Positions 43,379 to 55,935 of a DNA stretch of 64,000 bases are shown one piece after another. Both the position numbers and the translations under genes were made by a program. The notes beneath the pieces are model-generated. The model was not told the DNA's origin and searched no databases. It saw only the letters and a program-made list of their open reading frames with translations. The stretch is from Zanthoxylum bungeanum (Eukaryota > Streptophyta > Magnoliopsida > Sapindales > Rutaceae): positions 1 through 64,000 of the forward strand of contig SKCR01007555.1 of assembly GCA_019454045.1 (NCBI GenBank), written 5' to 3'. The number at the start of each line of letters is the position of its first letter. Within the stretch, counting starts at the first letter, position 1.

Positions 43379-46242
43379 CTAATACTGGATGTGGTACATT
43401 CATATGTACTGATGTGCGGGATCTGCTGATTAGCAAGAGACTGACTTCAGATGAGATCGACCTATGAGTCGGAAATGGGACGAGAGTCGCTATTTTAATC
43501 GTAGAAACCTAAGTTTTGGAACTGCCATTGGGGCATATACTTGAATTAGGAGACTATTATAATGTACTAGTTTGACTAGAAACATTATCTCTATATCTAG
43601 TTCAACCTGTTGCGGGTATATCTTTATATTCTAAAACACTAAGTGTTTTATTTATAAAGATGATATTGAGATATACACATTAGATGTGAATAACAGTAAT
43701 TATATTTTGAATATAAACGAATCTCAAACATATAACATGACAAACAAATAGCTCAAACTGAATTAATCAGATAAGACTTATTTATGGCATTGTTGTCTGG
43801 GACACATTAACCAGACTTGTATATCCACACTTTCGAAGAGTGGATACTATGACGGATTTGATTCTAATTCAAATGATGTCTACGAATCTAGTTTATTAGG
43901 CGAAGTGCCTAAAACACCTTTTACTTGGTAAAAGTGCAAGTGCCACCGATCTGTTAGCCCTCGTTCATAGTGACGTAAGTGGGCCCATATCTAGCTAGGC
44001 TAGAGGTGGATATGAATACTTTGTAACCTTTATGGATGTGGCATCGCGTTACGGTTATGTTTATCTTATGAAACACAAGTCAGAAATTTTTGAGTAATTC
44101 AAAGAGTTTCGACACGAAGTAAAAAAAACAGACCGGTAAAAGTATTAAAAACATTACGGTTGGACCATAGTGTAAAATACTTAAACATATGAGTTTCAAG
44201 ATTACTTGAAAGAGTATGATATTCTTTCACAGTGGACTCCTCCCGGGACACCTCAATTTGACAGTGTGTCCGAACAGAGAAACCGAACTTTGTTAGACAT
44301 GGTAAGGTTGATGATGAGTCGCTCTGAGCTACCAATTTCCTTATGAGGATACACATTAAACAGTTTAGTACTTATTTGAATAAGGTTCCATGAAAATCTA
44401 TTAGACAAACATTATATTAGATATGAAGAGGAAAGAAACTGGGTTTCTCCTTCCTTAGGATTTGGGAATACTGGCCATATGTTTGGATGATACCAAACTA
44501 GAACCTAAATCGGATAAGTACCTATTTGTAGGTTGTCCTAGGGAATCCAAAGTATAGTACTTATACAACCCACAAGAGAACAATGTAATTGTTGCTCTCC
44601 ATGCGGTTTTCCTAAGAGGAATTCCAATATGAAGTGGTAATGGGAGGAAAGTAAAACTCGATGAAAAATCGGAGTAATACTGTTCTAGGCACCGAATCCT
44701 CATGGAACACAAACAGTTCATCAGGGATGAAACTGTACCATAATCTTCGAATACACAAGAACCGCGTAAGTCAGAGAGAGTCAGAAAACAACCTGGGAGG
44801 TATGGGTTTCTGATCTCACCTCATGTAGATATCAATCTTATTGAGGAAGACAAACCGGCTACATATGAGGAAGCGATACAAGGTATCGATTTATTTTATG
44901 GCAAAGTGCCATGAAGTCCGAAATGGATTCCATGTATACCAACTAAGTTTGGACACTGGTTGATGTAGCAGAAGGCATTGTGCCTATTGGTACTAAAATG
45001 AGTCTTCAAGGAAGACATACATGGATGGCATCATACAAATGTACATATCTAGGCTTGTACAGAAAGGGTATCGTCATCAATATGGTGTCGATTACGATGA
45101 AACTTTTTCACTTGTTGCCATGATTAAATCTATTCGGATGATGCTTGTTAATGTTGCATGTTTCATTTATTAAATATGGCAGTTGAACGTCAAAATCACT
45201 TTCCTTAAACGGAAACTTTTTGGAGGATGTTCTTACAACAACCTGACGGTTTTTTCGTACCAAAAACATGCAAACAAGGTTTGCAAGTTAATTCAATCCA
45301 TTTATGGATTGAAGTAAACATTGTCTTCTTGGAACCAACGTTTTAATGAGATCATAATGGTATATGATTTCATTCAAAATCGAAGATGATTCTTGTGTAT
45401 ATAAGAAGGTTAGTGGGAGCACACTGATAATGATTGTGCTATACGTTGATGACATATTATTTCTTGGAAATGATATTCCCATATTAAATACTCGGTGAAA
45501 GCTTGGCTTTCATGAAAATTCTCCGTAGAATACTTCGGAGAGGCAACATTTATTCTAGGAATAAAGATCTACTAGAATAGATCTAAAAGTTGTTGGCACT
45601 CTCCGAGAATTCGTACATTGAAAGAAATGTACGCGACCTGGTGTCTCATATGCTTTGAGCATATGGAGTCATAATCAGGCCAATCCAAGTGATAGTCACT
45701 GGATTGATGTTAAGAACATCCTTAAGTATCTTAGACGAACTACAGATGCATTCTTATGCTTTAGAGAATGAGAACTTGAAGTTACTGGGTTCACCGCTGC
45801 AAGTTTCCAAACCGATAAAAAAATGATTATAAGTACAATAAGAGTACGCATATAGTTTGAATAACGGAACAATGAGCTGGAAATCTTCCAAGCAAGATAT
45901 TGTTGACTAATAAACAACAAAAGCGAAATATTACTGCAGCTGAGGCAGTAAAAGAAGCAATTTTGGATTTATAAAATTTCTAATTAGATTAGGAGTAGTT
46001 CTGTTAGCAGCTGAGCTGGGCTACAACACAGGCTAAGGAACAGCGATCTCATCAACGATCCAAGTATATACTTCAATGATTTCACCTGATTCATCAGATC
46101 ATACATCGTGGCGATGTGATGATCGAATAAATCGCATCAGATGATAACCTAACAAATCCGCTGATGAAGGCTGTTTCTCAACAGAAGTTTGAGCAACCCG
46201 TACATAGTTCAGGTGTAGGACATTTGAGTGATTGGCTATAGG
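43379..46242 (+). pseudogene. copia pol copy 2 (protease to RNase H), element E
   Basis: The most complete E pol copy. Protease, pre-integrase region (43790-43930), integrase (43960-44330), linker, RT (44880-45480) with a surviving YVDD-like segment (TACGTTGATGACATA near 45442), RNase H (45640-46150) and the C-terminal GATTGGCTATAG (46230-46241). The RT AFLNG region is altered. Dozens of stops and frameshifts. Confidence 0.8.
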
Positions 46243-46255
46243 TCAAGTGGGAGAT
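46243..46255 (+). other. polypurine tract of the internal E copy
   Basis: TCAAGTGGGAGAT before an LTR start. Confidence 0.75.
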
Positions 46256-46676
46256 TGTTGGACAATTATGACCCATAGCAACACCATTTTTACAGAACAT
46301 GGTGTTGTTATATAAATTAACTATATGACAAAGGAAATTGCACTTTTATCATTTTGTAATTAGATTACTTGGATATATAAATGATAAAATTCCATATGAT
46401 TAGTACTGTATTAATAAGATATGAGACAGTATTAATCCACGTAAGATTTAATCATTAAATATCCCTAGTGATAGTATTATCGAGATTGGACATCGATAAT
46501 GCAGAATAGGCTAGTATTACACTTGTGCGTGTTATGGAAGCGTAACAGCATAGTTCTCATATATTTGGGTATTGGATACTCATGCAAGTGTAATAGGAGG
46601 TTATGTTTACCGATGGTACGGAAAGAGCTTCGCTCTGGATAGACCCCTCGGAATCCCATTGGTAGTATGACTATGT
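46256..46676 (+). mobile_element. truncated internal LTR fragment, element E
   Basis: The first 421 bp of the LTR (TGTTGGACAATTATGACCC...), ending in GACTATGT where it is joined to integrase by the second duplication. It matches 60463-60884 of the 3' LTR. Confidence 0.85.
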
Positions 46677-47777
46677 ATCTAGCTAGGCTAGAGGTGGATA
46701 TGAATACTTCGTAACCTTTACGGATGTGGCATCGCGTTACGGTTATGTGTATCTTATGAAACACAGGTCAGAAACTTTTGAGTAATTCAAAGAGTTTCGA
46801 CACGAATTAAGAAAACAGACCGATAAAAGTATTAAAAACATTACGGTTGGACCATAGTGTAAAATACTTAAACATGTGAGTTTCAAGATTACTTGAAAGA
46901 GTATGGTATTCTTTCATAGTGGACTCCTCCCGGGACACCTCAATTTGACGGTGTGTCCGAACAGAGAAACCGAACTTTGTTAGACATGGTAAGGTTGATG
47001 ATGAGTTGCTATGAGCTACCAATTTCCTTCTGAGGATACACATCAAACAGTGCAATACTTATTTTGAATAAGGTTCAATGAAAATCTGTTAGACATACTT
47101 CATATTAGATATGAACAAGAAAGAAACCGGATTTCTCATTCCTGAAGATTTGGGAATGCTGGGCATATGTTTGGATGATACCAAACTAGAACCCAAATCG
47201 GATAAATGCCTATTTGTAGGTTGTCCTAGGGAAACCAAAGCATAGTACTTATACAACTCACAAGAGAACAATGTAATTGTTGCTCTCCATGCGGTTTTCC
47301 TAAGAGGAATTCCAATATGCAGTGGTAATTTGGAGGAAAGTAAAACTCGATGAAAAATTGGAGTAATACTGTTCTAGGCACCGAATCCTCACGGAACACA
47401 AACAGTTCATCAGGGATGAAACTCTACCACAATCTTCGAATACACAGGAACTGCGTAAGTCGGAGAGAGTTAGAAAATAACTTGGGAGGTATGGGTTTCT
47501 GATCTCACCTCTTGTAGATATCAGTCTTTTTGAGGAAGACAAACCGGCTACGTATGAGGAAGTGATACAAGGTATCGACTAATTTTATGGCAAAGTGCCA
47601 TGAAGTCCGAAATGGATTCCATGTATACCAACTAAGTTTGGACACTGTTGATGTAGCAGAAGGCATTGTGCCTATTGGTACTAAAATGAGTCTTCAAGGA
47701 AGACATACATGGATGGCAACATACAAATGTACACAACTAGGCTTGTACAGAAAGGGTATCGTCATCAATATGGTGTC
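46677..47777 (+). pseudogene. copia integrase to RT, duplicate of pol copy 1, element E
   Basis: The paralogue of 41893-42993 created by the 4784-bp duplication. Same GAGTAATTC stop in integrase, same layout, same RT-to-gag junction at its end (GGTGTC, 47772-47777). Confidence 0.8.
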
Positions 47778-48309
47778 GCAGATTATTACTGATACCGAAC
47801 AGCTAGGTTAGCTGGGCATTACCTACGAGGCTGAGACTTCCAATGATTTGATCTCACAATCTCTACCCGAAAGCCGGGGCATGTTCATTAACAACCAAGA
47901 GAAAAATCTTGGAGAGTCGATGGCTATGCTCAAGAAGGCAGAGCCAGAGCTTCTAAAAGGGCCAAAGGTAAAATCGTCACAGTCTTCTTGGTAGACAAAG
48001 GACATATCCCGAGATGTTTGCCTAAATTGTGGCAAACTGGGTCACTGGAAGCATGACTGCAGTATGAACAAGGCAGATATGAAGGAAGAGAAGGCGGGGA
48101 AGGCTCCGGCTTCAAGTATGTTTTCTATAAACAAGTCCACAACTAGTTTTAAAATTGTATTTTAATACTGGATGTGGTAAAAACATATGAACTGGTGTGA
48201 GGGATCTGCTGATTGGCAGGAGACTGACTTCATATAAGATCGATCTATGAGTCGGAAATGGGATGAGAGTCGCTATTTTAACCGTAGAAACCTAAGTTTT
48301 GGAACTGCC
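47778..48309 (+). pseudogene. copia gag copy 3 and protease start, element E
   Basis: The paralogue of gag copy 2: shared TAG near 47808, CCHC knuckle region (CLNCGKLGHWKHDC near 48020-48060) and the protease start. It is interrupted by element F at 48309 within GGAACTGCC; the rest continues at 57729. Confidence 0.8.
48305..48309 (+). repeat. left target-site duplicate of element F (CTGCC)
   Basis: An identical CTGCC lies at 57729-57733, and the protease sequence of E reads straight through when F and one copy are removed. Confidence 0.9.
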
Positions 48310-50101
48310 TGTTGGATAATATGACCCATAGCATCACTATTTGTACAGATCATAGTGTTGTTGTATAAATTAACTATGTGACAAGGAAATTGCACTCTCA
48401 TCATTTGTGATTAGATCACCTTAGATATATAAATGAAGAGAGGTCCATATGATTAGTTCCAGGATTGAGATGATATGAGACAGTATCAGTCCATGAAGGA
48501 TTAATCATTAAATATCCATAGTCGTAGTATTATCGAGACTGGACATCGATAATGCGGAATAGGCTAGTATTGCACTTGTGCGCGTTGTGAGGGCACAACA
48601 GCATAGTTCTCATATATTTGGGCATTGGATACTCATGCAAGTGCGATAGGAGGTTGTGTTTCACCGATGGTACGGGAAACAGCTTCGCTCTGGATAGACC
48701 CCTCGGAATCCCATTGGTATTATGACTATGTGTCTATGGGAGTCCGACATCAGGGTAGGTGTGTATGGTCTTAACCTGAGACTTGCACCGCTAATGCTTA
48801 CGACAATCAATATGCTTTAGTTGAGGTCGTCCAGGACTCTAACCGGTTTTGTGTACGCCAATGCTGGGCATATTGAGAATCGTAAAGTATTGGGTGTGAT
48901 GTCAAGACGGAAGTATCACTCCAGTCATAGTGGAGATGATGTCACGCAGGATACGGTATTAGTGCTCTTAAGTGCTGGCTGGCCATCGGGATATTATGAC
49001 AAGGTCATGTATATCCGATTATAGAGACTAGTTACCAGACATCCGACATGTGCTTCGGACGGGGCAGACACTTATCCAGCCTCAGCCCTAGCACGTGACT
49101 ATCCGATACTGGGCCGATATACACAATACTTGGTATACTACGCTTGATATAGATCTTAAATATTCTTAGATGAATATGACCGGAGAATTTGGTAAGACTT
49201 CGTGCTTTGCTAGAAGCCGATCTTGTCTCGTAAATCGGTAGAACGTAGTACTTGGTACGTACGTGATTCGGATACTCCGACGACCGTATTTACTGCCGAA
49301 TTATCCGGGGATCTCATGGGTCGCTTCCCAATAATCCACCGATGACGTATGACTCGCACTCTTTTATTAATCTGGGATTATATTGAAGAGAGAGAAAATT
49401 AATCTATGATTAATTACGGAGATATTTTATCTAGGATAAAATATCCTCTAGAGAGAGATAATGATTAATTTAGAATTAATCGGTAAATTAATATATTCGA
49501 TATATTAAATGAAATTAGATTTCGACGCAGAATTAAAATTAGATTTTAATTCGGGCGAACGAATTAATTTAGAATTAATTCGTTAGCGACGTGAATAGTG
49601 AATTCGCTAGGCGTAATCATTTAATTACGACGCAACGGAAAATTCGCTAATTAGGAATTAGTGAAACCAAGTCCGAGTGTGATTGCGAGCGCATTCGTAT
49701 TTCGAATTCAAGTGCGGCAACGCAAGTCACATCAAGCGTCAAATCACTCGTCACATCAAGCGTCAATCAAAAGTCACTTTGAGTGATTGATTGATTGATG
49801 GATGTGATTGATTGATTGATGGATTGACTTACATCATATCACTTTATTAAAGTGACTTTGAATAGTTGATGTAAGTTGGTGTAATAGTGTTTGGAGGGAA
49901 AAGCATTTACTTTTGGTTTTTTATTTAATCAATTAGTAATTGTTTTTAGTATTTTTTCTTGGAAAATATATAAAGGCATTTTTGGAAAATGCTTTACCTA
50001 TTATTACACAACATTCTTCTCTCTCATTCTCTCTTCCAAGTCACGCCCAAACATGATTTTCATTGCTTGTTTGATCTTGGGACCTAGATATAAACCTAAC
50101 A
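48310..50101 (+). mobile_element. 5' LTR of element F
   Basis: 1792 bp, TGTTGGATAATATGACCC ... CCTAACA. TATA box TATATAAA at 49967-49974, about 130 bp before the LTR end, so U3 is about 1.65 kb. The R/U5 segment lacks GTGCTAGCAC and the GTAAGTAT-type site. Confidence 0.93.
49967..49974 (+). promoter_or_regulatory. TATA box of element F 5' LTR
   Basis: TATATAAA in GGAAAATATATAAAGGC; the 3' LTR carries the same box at 57593-57600. Confidence 0.55.
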
Positions 50102-50102
50102 A

Positions 50103-50114
50103 TGGTATCAGAGC
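50103..50114 (+). other. primer-binding site of element F (tRNA-iMet type)
   Basis: TGGTATCAGAGC one base after the LTR. Confidence 0.9.
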
Positions 50115-51803
50115 TATAGGTTCAAGCATGAAATTTTTATGGCTTAAAATTGGGTAAATTGATTTTGAGCATGATTTGGTTAATTGTTTGATTGAGCATG
50201 TTTAAATGATGTTTAATTTAAGATTGATTGGATCAATTTGTTGAAATTGTGATTGGATCAAATTTCCCCAAAATATATGTGTTGGCCGAATATGTAAAGA
50301 ATTTTGGAATTTTGGAATTTTGATTTTGATTCATTGGATGAATTAGAATGATGTTGGATAATGTTAATTTGAAATTAATTGGATTAATTTTTGAATTGAA
50401 CAAAAATCCTCAATTCCTTCATGTTGGCCGAATGTGTATAAGCCCTATTAGTCTTGGAATTTTGATTTTTTGGACATTGGATGTGTATGACATCATTCGG
50501 GATATTAATTCGATGTCGATTGTGAAATTAATTGGATTGAATTCAAATCGGATAAAAATCCCTATCTTGGCCGAGACCTTAGAAGCATGTAATGGGTTTG
50601 ATTTTTTTCATTTATGTGTTGGACATGTGATGATGATAATGAACATGATTAATTGGACTAATTTGGTGTTTTAGAAATATTGATTTGGGTGATTAATCAT
50701 GTAATGCACTTTAGGTAATTAAATTGCGAAATTGGATTTGTGTAATTTAATGAATTAGGCCTTTAAATTGGATTTGGGCTTATTAAGTTGTAATTGGGGT
50801 TATTGGGCTTGATTTTATCAAGTTGGGTTTAGGCCATGTGGATTGGATCCAATTGGGCCCAAAACCATAACCATAAAGCCCAAATGCAACTTATAAACCT
50901 TTAAAGTTTAATTGGGCCTAATGGGCCTAAATTGATTTCTGGGCTTATGGGATTACTCCTTGATTGGGCTTTGGTTGCCGAAGCCCACGCCTTATAGAAA
51001 TTAATTAAAGCCCATTAGACTTGAATTGAATTGACGTTGGACGTTAATCGGGCTTTGAGACCCGAAGCGATTAAATTTGGAATTTAAGTCGTTAAAGGTT
51101 TATTAAATAAAGTGTAATATTTAATTTGGAATTGAATAGTGAATTAGTATTAATACATATTAAATTGATTTAATGTTGTAGTTTAATTTAATTCATGAAT
51201 TCGTACTTTGAGTACTTATTCGCAAAAACGAGTTTGACTCGAGCAAAATCAAATCGTTGTTTGAACATTGGATGATCACATAATTATCAGATTAATTAAT
51301 TTGATTAGATTGATTAATAGCATGCTTTTGTGTGAATACGTGGTTGTGATGAATGAATAATGTATATCGGATGGATATTAGTCGGGTGGGGAAATTTTGG
51401 AGATTGTTGTAATAAATTCGATTTATTAAATTGGACCTGCGTGTCCAGCCTTATCACCTCTATTCTCTTTGTATTCTCTTCTCACCTATTCCCCTCAATG
51501 TAAATGAGGTTTCTTTAGAAGTGTAGTGTAACGGGTAGAAGTAATACAAGTGCTAGCTTGAGTGAGAAAGGGAGAGATTTGATCTAGGATCAATGTGTTA
51601 AGTATCCATCCGCATATCATTATTATTTATTTTCATACTCGCTTTATTATGTATTTAGAATGCATGTTTAAGGGTGTATGATGATGAGACCTTAACAAAG
51701 ATAATTAAATTGGTAGCCAATTTGCACGCGAAAAGCCCTCATCAAATATCATGCGTCTTTTCCTTCCATTGAGTGATTCTTGCTCAAGATCCTAGATTGG
51801 CAT

Positions 51804-51827
51804 GGGTTGTTGGCCAAAGTCAAGCCC
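51804..51827 (+). promoter_or_regulatory. leader hairpin 1 of element F (palindromic loop)
   Basis: GGGUUG, loop UUGGCCAAAGU, CAA-G-CCC. The U-G pair of other copies is lost but the outer stem is three G-C pairs. Confidence 0.5.
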
Positions 51828-51890
51828 TTGTCCGTCGAAGATGTGTTTGAATCACGAGGCTTTGTTCCATATTGGTGTCTTGTCCAAGTT

Positions 51891-51918
51891 GTGGTTTGTT
51901 GGCCAAAGTCAAGACCAC
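51891..51918 (+). promoter_or_regulatory. leader hairpin 2 of element F (palindromic loop)
   Basis: GUGGUUUG, loop UUGGCCAAAGU, CAAG-A-CCAC, with the G-C version of the compensatory pair. Confidence 0.55.
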
Positions 51919-52160
51919 TTCTTGTCCATCGACATTGATTACAAAGCTTCCATGGTCAATGGATCCGCGCTTGACTGGGATCATTAGGTTTGTTATGCCA
52001 AAGCCAAGGCCTAGTTGATTCAGAGGAAAAAGGTTAGGGTATATATTAGATATATAGGCATATATAAGATATATGTTTCGGACTTGGATGTCCACCTACT
52101 GGATCTAGGAGTTGGATGAGATCCAATTGATCTTCGAGATCTACCTAGTTAATTATCATA

Positions 52161-52186
52161 CAATTTGTTGGCCAAAGTCAAGATTG
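52161..52186 (+). promoter_or_regulatory. leader hairpin 3 of element F (palindromic loop)
   Basis: CAAUUUG, loop UUGGCCAAAGU, CAAG-A-UUG; 270 nt after hairpin 2, as in E. Confidence 0.5.
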
Positions 52187-52650
52187 TGTGATATTTAACG
52201 GGATCCTAGCCCACTAGGAAAAACGGTTTCCCGAGTACTCGACAGAGGGTTAGAGGCTCGCCGAAAAATAGTGGGAGGCAAGAATTGAATTTGCAATATT
52301 CGTTCAATTACTCGCCATACGCGCTCAAACAAATATCACTCGTCATATATTAAAAGTATTAGTTGGACTAATACTTAATGTTGTTTTAATAAACAGTTGG
52401 ACTGTATTATAGTTGATTATATATAATTGGATTATATTAATCAATATATTTGAATTAATTAATTTCAGTTTACAGTTGATTTTATAATTGGATTATAGTA
52501 ATCAATGTAATTGAGGTTAATTAATTTGGATTATATTTGATTATATAGTTGGACTATTATAATCATTATAATATATAGTACCACTAATAATTGATTAAAT
52601 AGTTGGACTATTGAAATCAAGAAAGAATTGAAAAGTTGGATATTTAAAAT

Positions 52651-53110
52651 ATAATCTGGGATTAAAATATTTTAAATGATTTAATTTTCAAATTGGGAAT
52701 AAATAATAGGTTACTTTATTTGATAAAATAACTTATTATACCTTACGCCCAAAATTAAGCAAATAAGTAGAGCATAAATCTTTGGAAGATTTATGTGATG
52801 ATAACTTTAGTGCTTAATTTAACATACTTGTCAAAAAATCTATGTTCAGATTTAATAAGTATTAAAATTGCAATAAATAATTCTTGGAGAATTAATTGAC
52901 TATTGTAGAGGTGAAAAGTCAAAGTTTGCAATTGGGCATGTAGCACGAGGTGCACATTGTTTCGATATTCTAAAAACCCAAGGCTTGGCCTAAGGTTCAT
53001 GAAATATTGAAAAGGATAATTGACATATCCCAAAGTGACTACCATTTGGATATGGCAGACACGAAGGAATTAAAGAAAGGGCAAGGCTCTTACTTTAAAA
53101 ACGATTGTCA
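52651..53110 (+). pseudogene. copia gag remnant, element F
   Basis: About 0.46 kb of decayed gag, roughly half the length in D. The ATG GGT start and the CCHC knuckle are lost; short matches remain near 52740-52830 (GGAAGATTTATG...GATAACTTTAGTGC) and at the C-terminal end (GATATGGCAGACACGAAGGA). It resembles the shortened gag of element B in several stretches, so F is closer to B than to D here. Confidence 0.65.
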
Positions 53111-55922
53111 AAGTTATGTTCATAACTAGTATTGAAATTAGATTTTAAATACTTAGTGTGGTACATAAAATATATGTATTGATGTTCAGAATCTGCTTTG
53201 AGCAGAATACTGACTTCAAGCTGACATTGCTATGCGAATCGGAAACAGGACGAAAGTCGCTGTTTCAACCGTAGATTCCTAAGTTTAGGAACTACCCTTC
53301 GGGTGTGTACTTAAATTAGGAACTGTTATAATGTAACTAGTTTGACTAGAGACATTATCTCTATATCAGTGTTTAATCCATTGTGGATAAACCTTTATAT
53401 TCTAGAACACTAAGTGTTTCATTATATAAAGATGATACTGAGATAAACACATTAGATGTGAATAACAGAATTTATATTTTGAATATAATTAAAATCTCAA
53501 ACATATAAAATGACAAATAAATAGCTCAAATTGATTTGATCAAGTATAGACTTATTTGTGGCATTGTTGGCTAGGACAGAATTAAACAAGACTCGTATAT
53601 CCGCACTTTTGAAGAGTGGGTACTAGGACAGATTTGACTATTCAAATAAAGTCTACGAATCTAGTTTGTTAGGTAAAGTACCTAAAACACTGTTTACTTG
53701 GTAATAATGTAAGTGCCACCGATCTGTTAGCCCTATTCATGGTGTAGTTAGTGGGCGCATATCTAGCTAGGCTAGATGTGAACATGAATATTTCGTGACC
53801 TTAACGGATGTGGCATCACGTTATGGTTATGTGTTTCTTTTGAAGAACACAGATCGGAAACTATTAGAGTTTCGACACGAAGTAGATAAACAGATCGACT
53901 ATAGTATTATGCCATCACGGTAAGACCGTAATGGAAAATACTTAAGCAGTAAGTTTCAAATATAAATGAAAGAGTACGATATTCTTTCAGATGAGGACTC
54001 CTCCCGAGACATGTCAGTTTGACGATGTGTCCGAACTAAAAACCGAATTTTGTTGGACATGATAAGGTTTATCACGAGTCGCTCTGAGCTACCATTTCCT
54101 TCAACGGATATGTATTAACAGTGCAAAACTTATTTAGAATAAGGTTCCATATAAATCTGTTTGACAGATATCATATAGGATATGAACAGGAAAGAAACAG
54201 GGTTTCTCATTCCTAATAATTTGGGTATGCCAGGCATAACGTTTGGATGATACCAAACTAAGGACCCAAATTGGATAAGTGCCATATATAGGTTATCCTA
54301 AGGGAAACCATAAGTATAGTACTTATAAATCTCACAAGAGAACAATATGATTGTTGCTCGCCATGCGGTTTTCCTAAGAGGAATACCGATATGCAGTGGT
54401 AAGTGGGAGGACAGTAAAACTCGATGAAAATCGGGGTAATTCTGTTCAATGCACGAAGTCCGTAATGGAACATAAATAGTTCATCAAGGATGAAACTAAA
54501 CCATTAATCTTCAAATACACAAGAACCGCGCAGATCGGAGAGAATCAGAAAACAACCTGGGGTATGGGTTTCTGATGTAACCCCTTAAAGATGTTAATCT
54601 TATAGAGGTATACCAACCGACTACGTTTTGAGGAAGTGATACGAGGTATCGACTCCCTATTATGGCAAAGTGCCATGAGTCCGAAATGGATACCATATAT
54701 AACAACTATGTTTGGATACTAGTTGTTGTACCGTAAGGCATTGTGCCTATTGGTACTGTAAACGTCTTCAAGGAAGACATACATGGATGGCAACATACCA
54801 ACGTACAAAGCTAGGCTTGTGACGGAAAGGTATCGTTATCAACATTGTGTTGATTACGGTTCAACCTTTTACCTGTTGCCATGGTAAATCCATTTGGATA
54901 ATGCTTGCTGAGATACTGCATATTTCATTTATGAAATGTGTCAGTTAAAGATCAAAATCGTTTTCCTGAAAAGGAAACCTCTTGGAGGATGCTTCCAACA
55001 TATTGACGATTTTGTACAACCGACAAACAAGGTTTGCGGGTTATACGATCCATGTTTGGATTGATGCAAGCATTAGGTTCTTGGAACTGACGTTTTGAAA
55101 TAATCATAATGGTTTATGATTTGACTCAAAATGAAATAATTCTTGTGTATATAAGGAGGTTAGTGGGAGAGCACTGATAATGAAATTCCCATAAAGCAAT
55201 TGGTGAAAGCTTGGCTTTCATAGAAATTCTCCGTAGAATTCTGGGGAGTAACAGCCTTTATTCAAGGAATAAAGATCTACTGGGATAGATTTGGAGTTGT
55301 TAACACTCTCTGAGAAATTGTACATTTAAAATGTACTTGATATGGTGTCTCATACGCTTTGAGCATATGGAGTCACAATCGGGTCAATCCAAGTGATAGT
55401 CACTGGATTGAAGTTAAGGACATCTGTTAGTATCTTAGAGAACTAAAGATGCTGTCTTAAACTATGGAGAAGGAGAACTTGAAGTAACTGGGATCACTAC
55501 CGCAAGTTTCCAAACAGTTAAATACTGCGGTACTATAAAGTTTGAATAACGGGACAGTGAGCTGGAAATCTTCCGAGCAAGATACTGTTGCCGAATAAAC
55601 AACAAATGCGGATTATTGCTGCGGCTGAGGCAGCACATAGAAGCCATTTGGGTCGAAAATAAATCTAATTAGATTAGATATAATTCTGTTAGCCGCTGAG
55701 CTGGGCGTCAGCATAGACTAAAGAATTAAAGGTCTCATCGACGATCCAGATATATACTTATATATTCATCTGATTCGTTCGGATCATACATCGTGGTGAT
55801 GTGGTGATCGTATAAATCGCGTCAGACGATAATCATGGAAATCCGCTGACGAAAACCTTTCCTCAGCAATTGAGCAACCGTACATAGTTCGGGTGTACGA
55901 CACTTGAGTGACTGGCTATGTG
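53111..55922 (+). pseudogene. copia pol, degenerate, element F
   Basis: Collinear with D from protease to the C-terminus: protease near 53160-53290, pre-integrase 53550-53720, integrase 53750-54110 with a deletion where FEKFKEF should be (53850), linker, RT 54650-55190 (YVDD segment missing, about 55190), RNase H 55430-55850. No open frame longer than about 70 codons. This level of decay contrasts with the near-identical LTRs. Confidence 0.75.
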
Positions 55923-55935
55923 CCAAGTGGGAGAT
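55923..55935 (+). other. polypurine tract of element F
   Basis: CCAAGTGGGAGAT before the 3' LTR, identical to that of D. Confidence 0.85.

Larger units (their letters stand above)
40901..45089 (+). repeat. first tandem duplication in element E (two units of about 2.09 kb)
   Basis: Units 40901-42993 and 42994-45089 both run from mid-gag to RT. The join at 42988-42993 fuses RT (CATCAATATGGTGTCG) to gag (CAGATGATTG) across the shared hexamer GGTGTC, which occurs at 40895 in gag and 45084 in RT. Microhomology of six bases suggests slippage, template switching or end joining. Confidence 0.85.
50115..52650 (+). other. leader of element F, non-coding
   Basis: About 2.5 kb. GCTAGC near 51552, hairpins at 51804, 51891 and 52161, an acceptor-like TTGTTTTAATAAACAG ending at 52396, and tandem units of about 60 bp (52400-52620) before the gag remnant. 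Open frames such as 50348-50674 are not conserved in the other leaders and are not called. Confidence 0.7.

Noticed and set aside
49790..49880. GTAAGTTG at about 49871 as a splice donor in element F
   Set aside because: It lies upstream of the TATA box at 49967, so it would not be in the transcript. No GTAAG or GTGAG follows the TATA box.
50348..50674. 108-codon frame in the leader of element F
   Set aside because: Not conserved in the collinear leaders of B, D and E. AT-rich chance frame.
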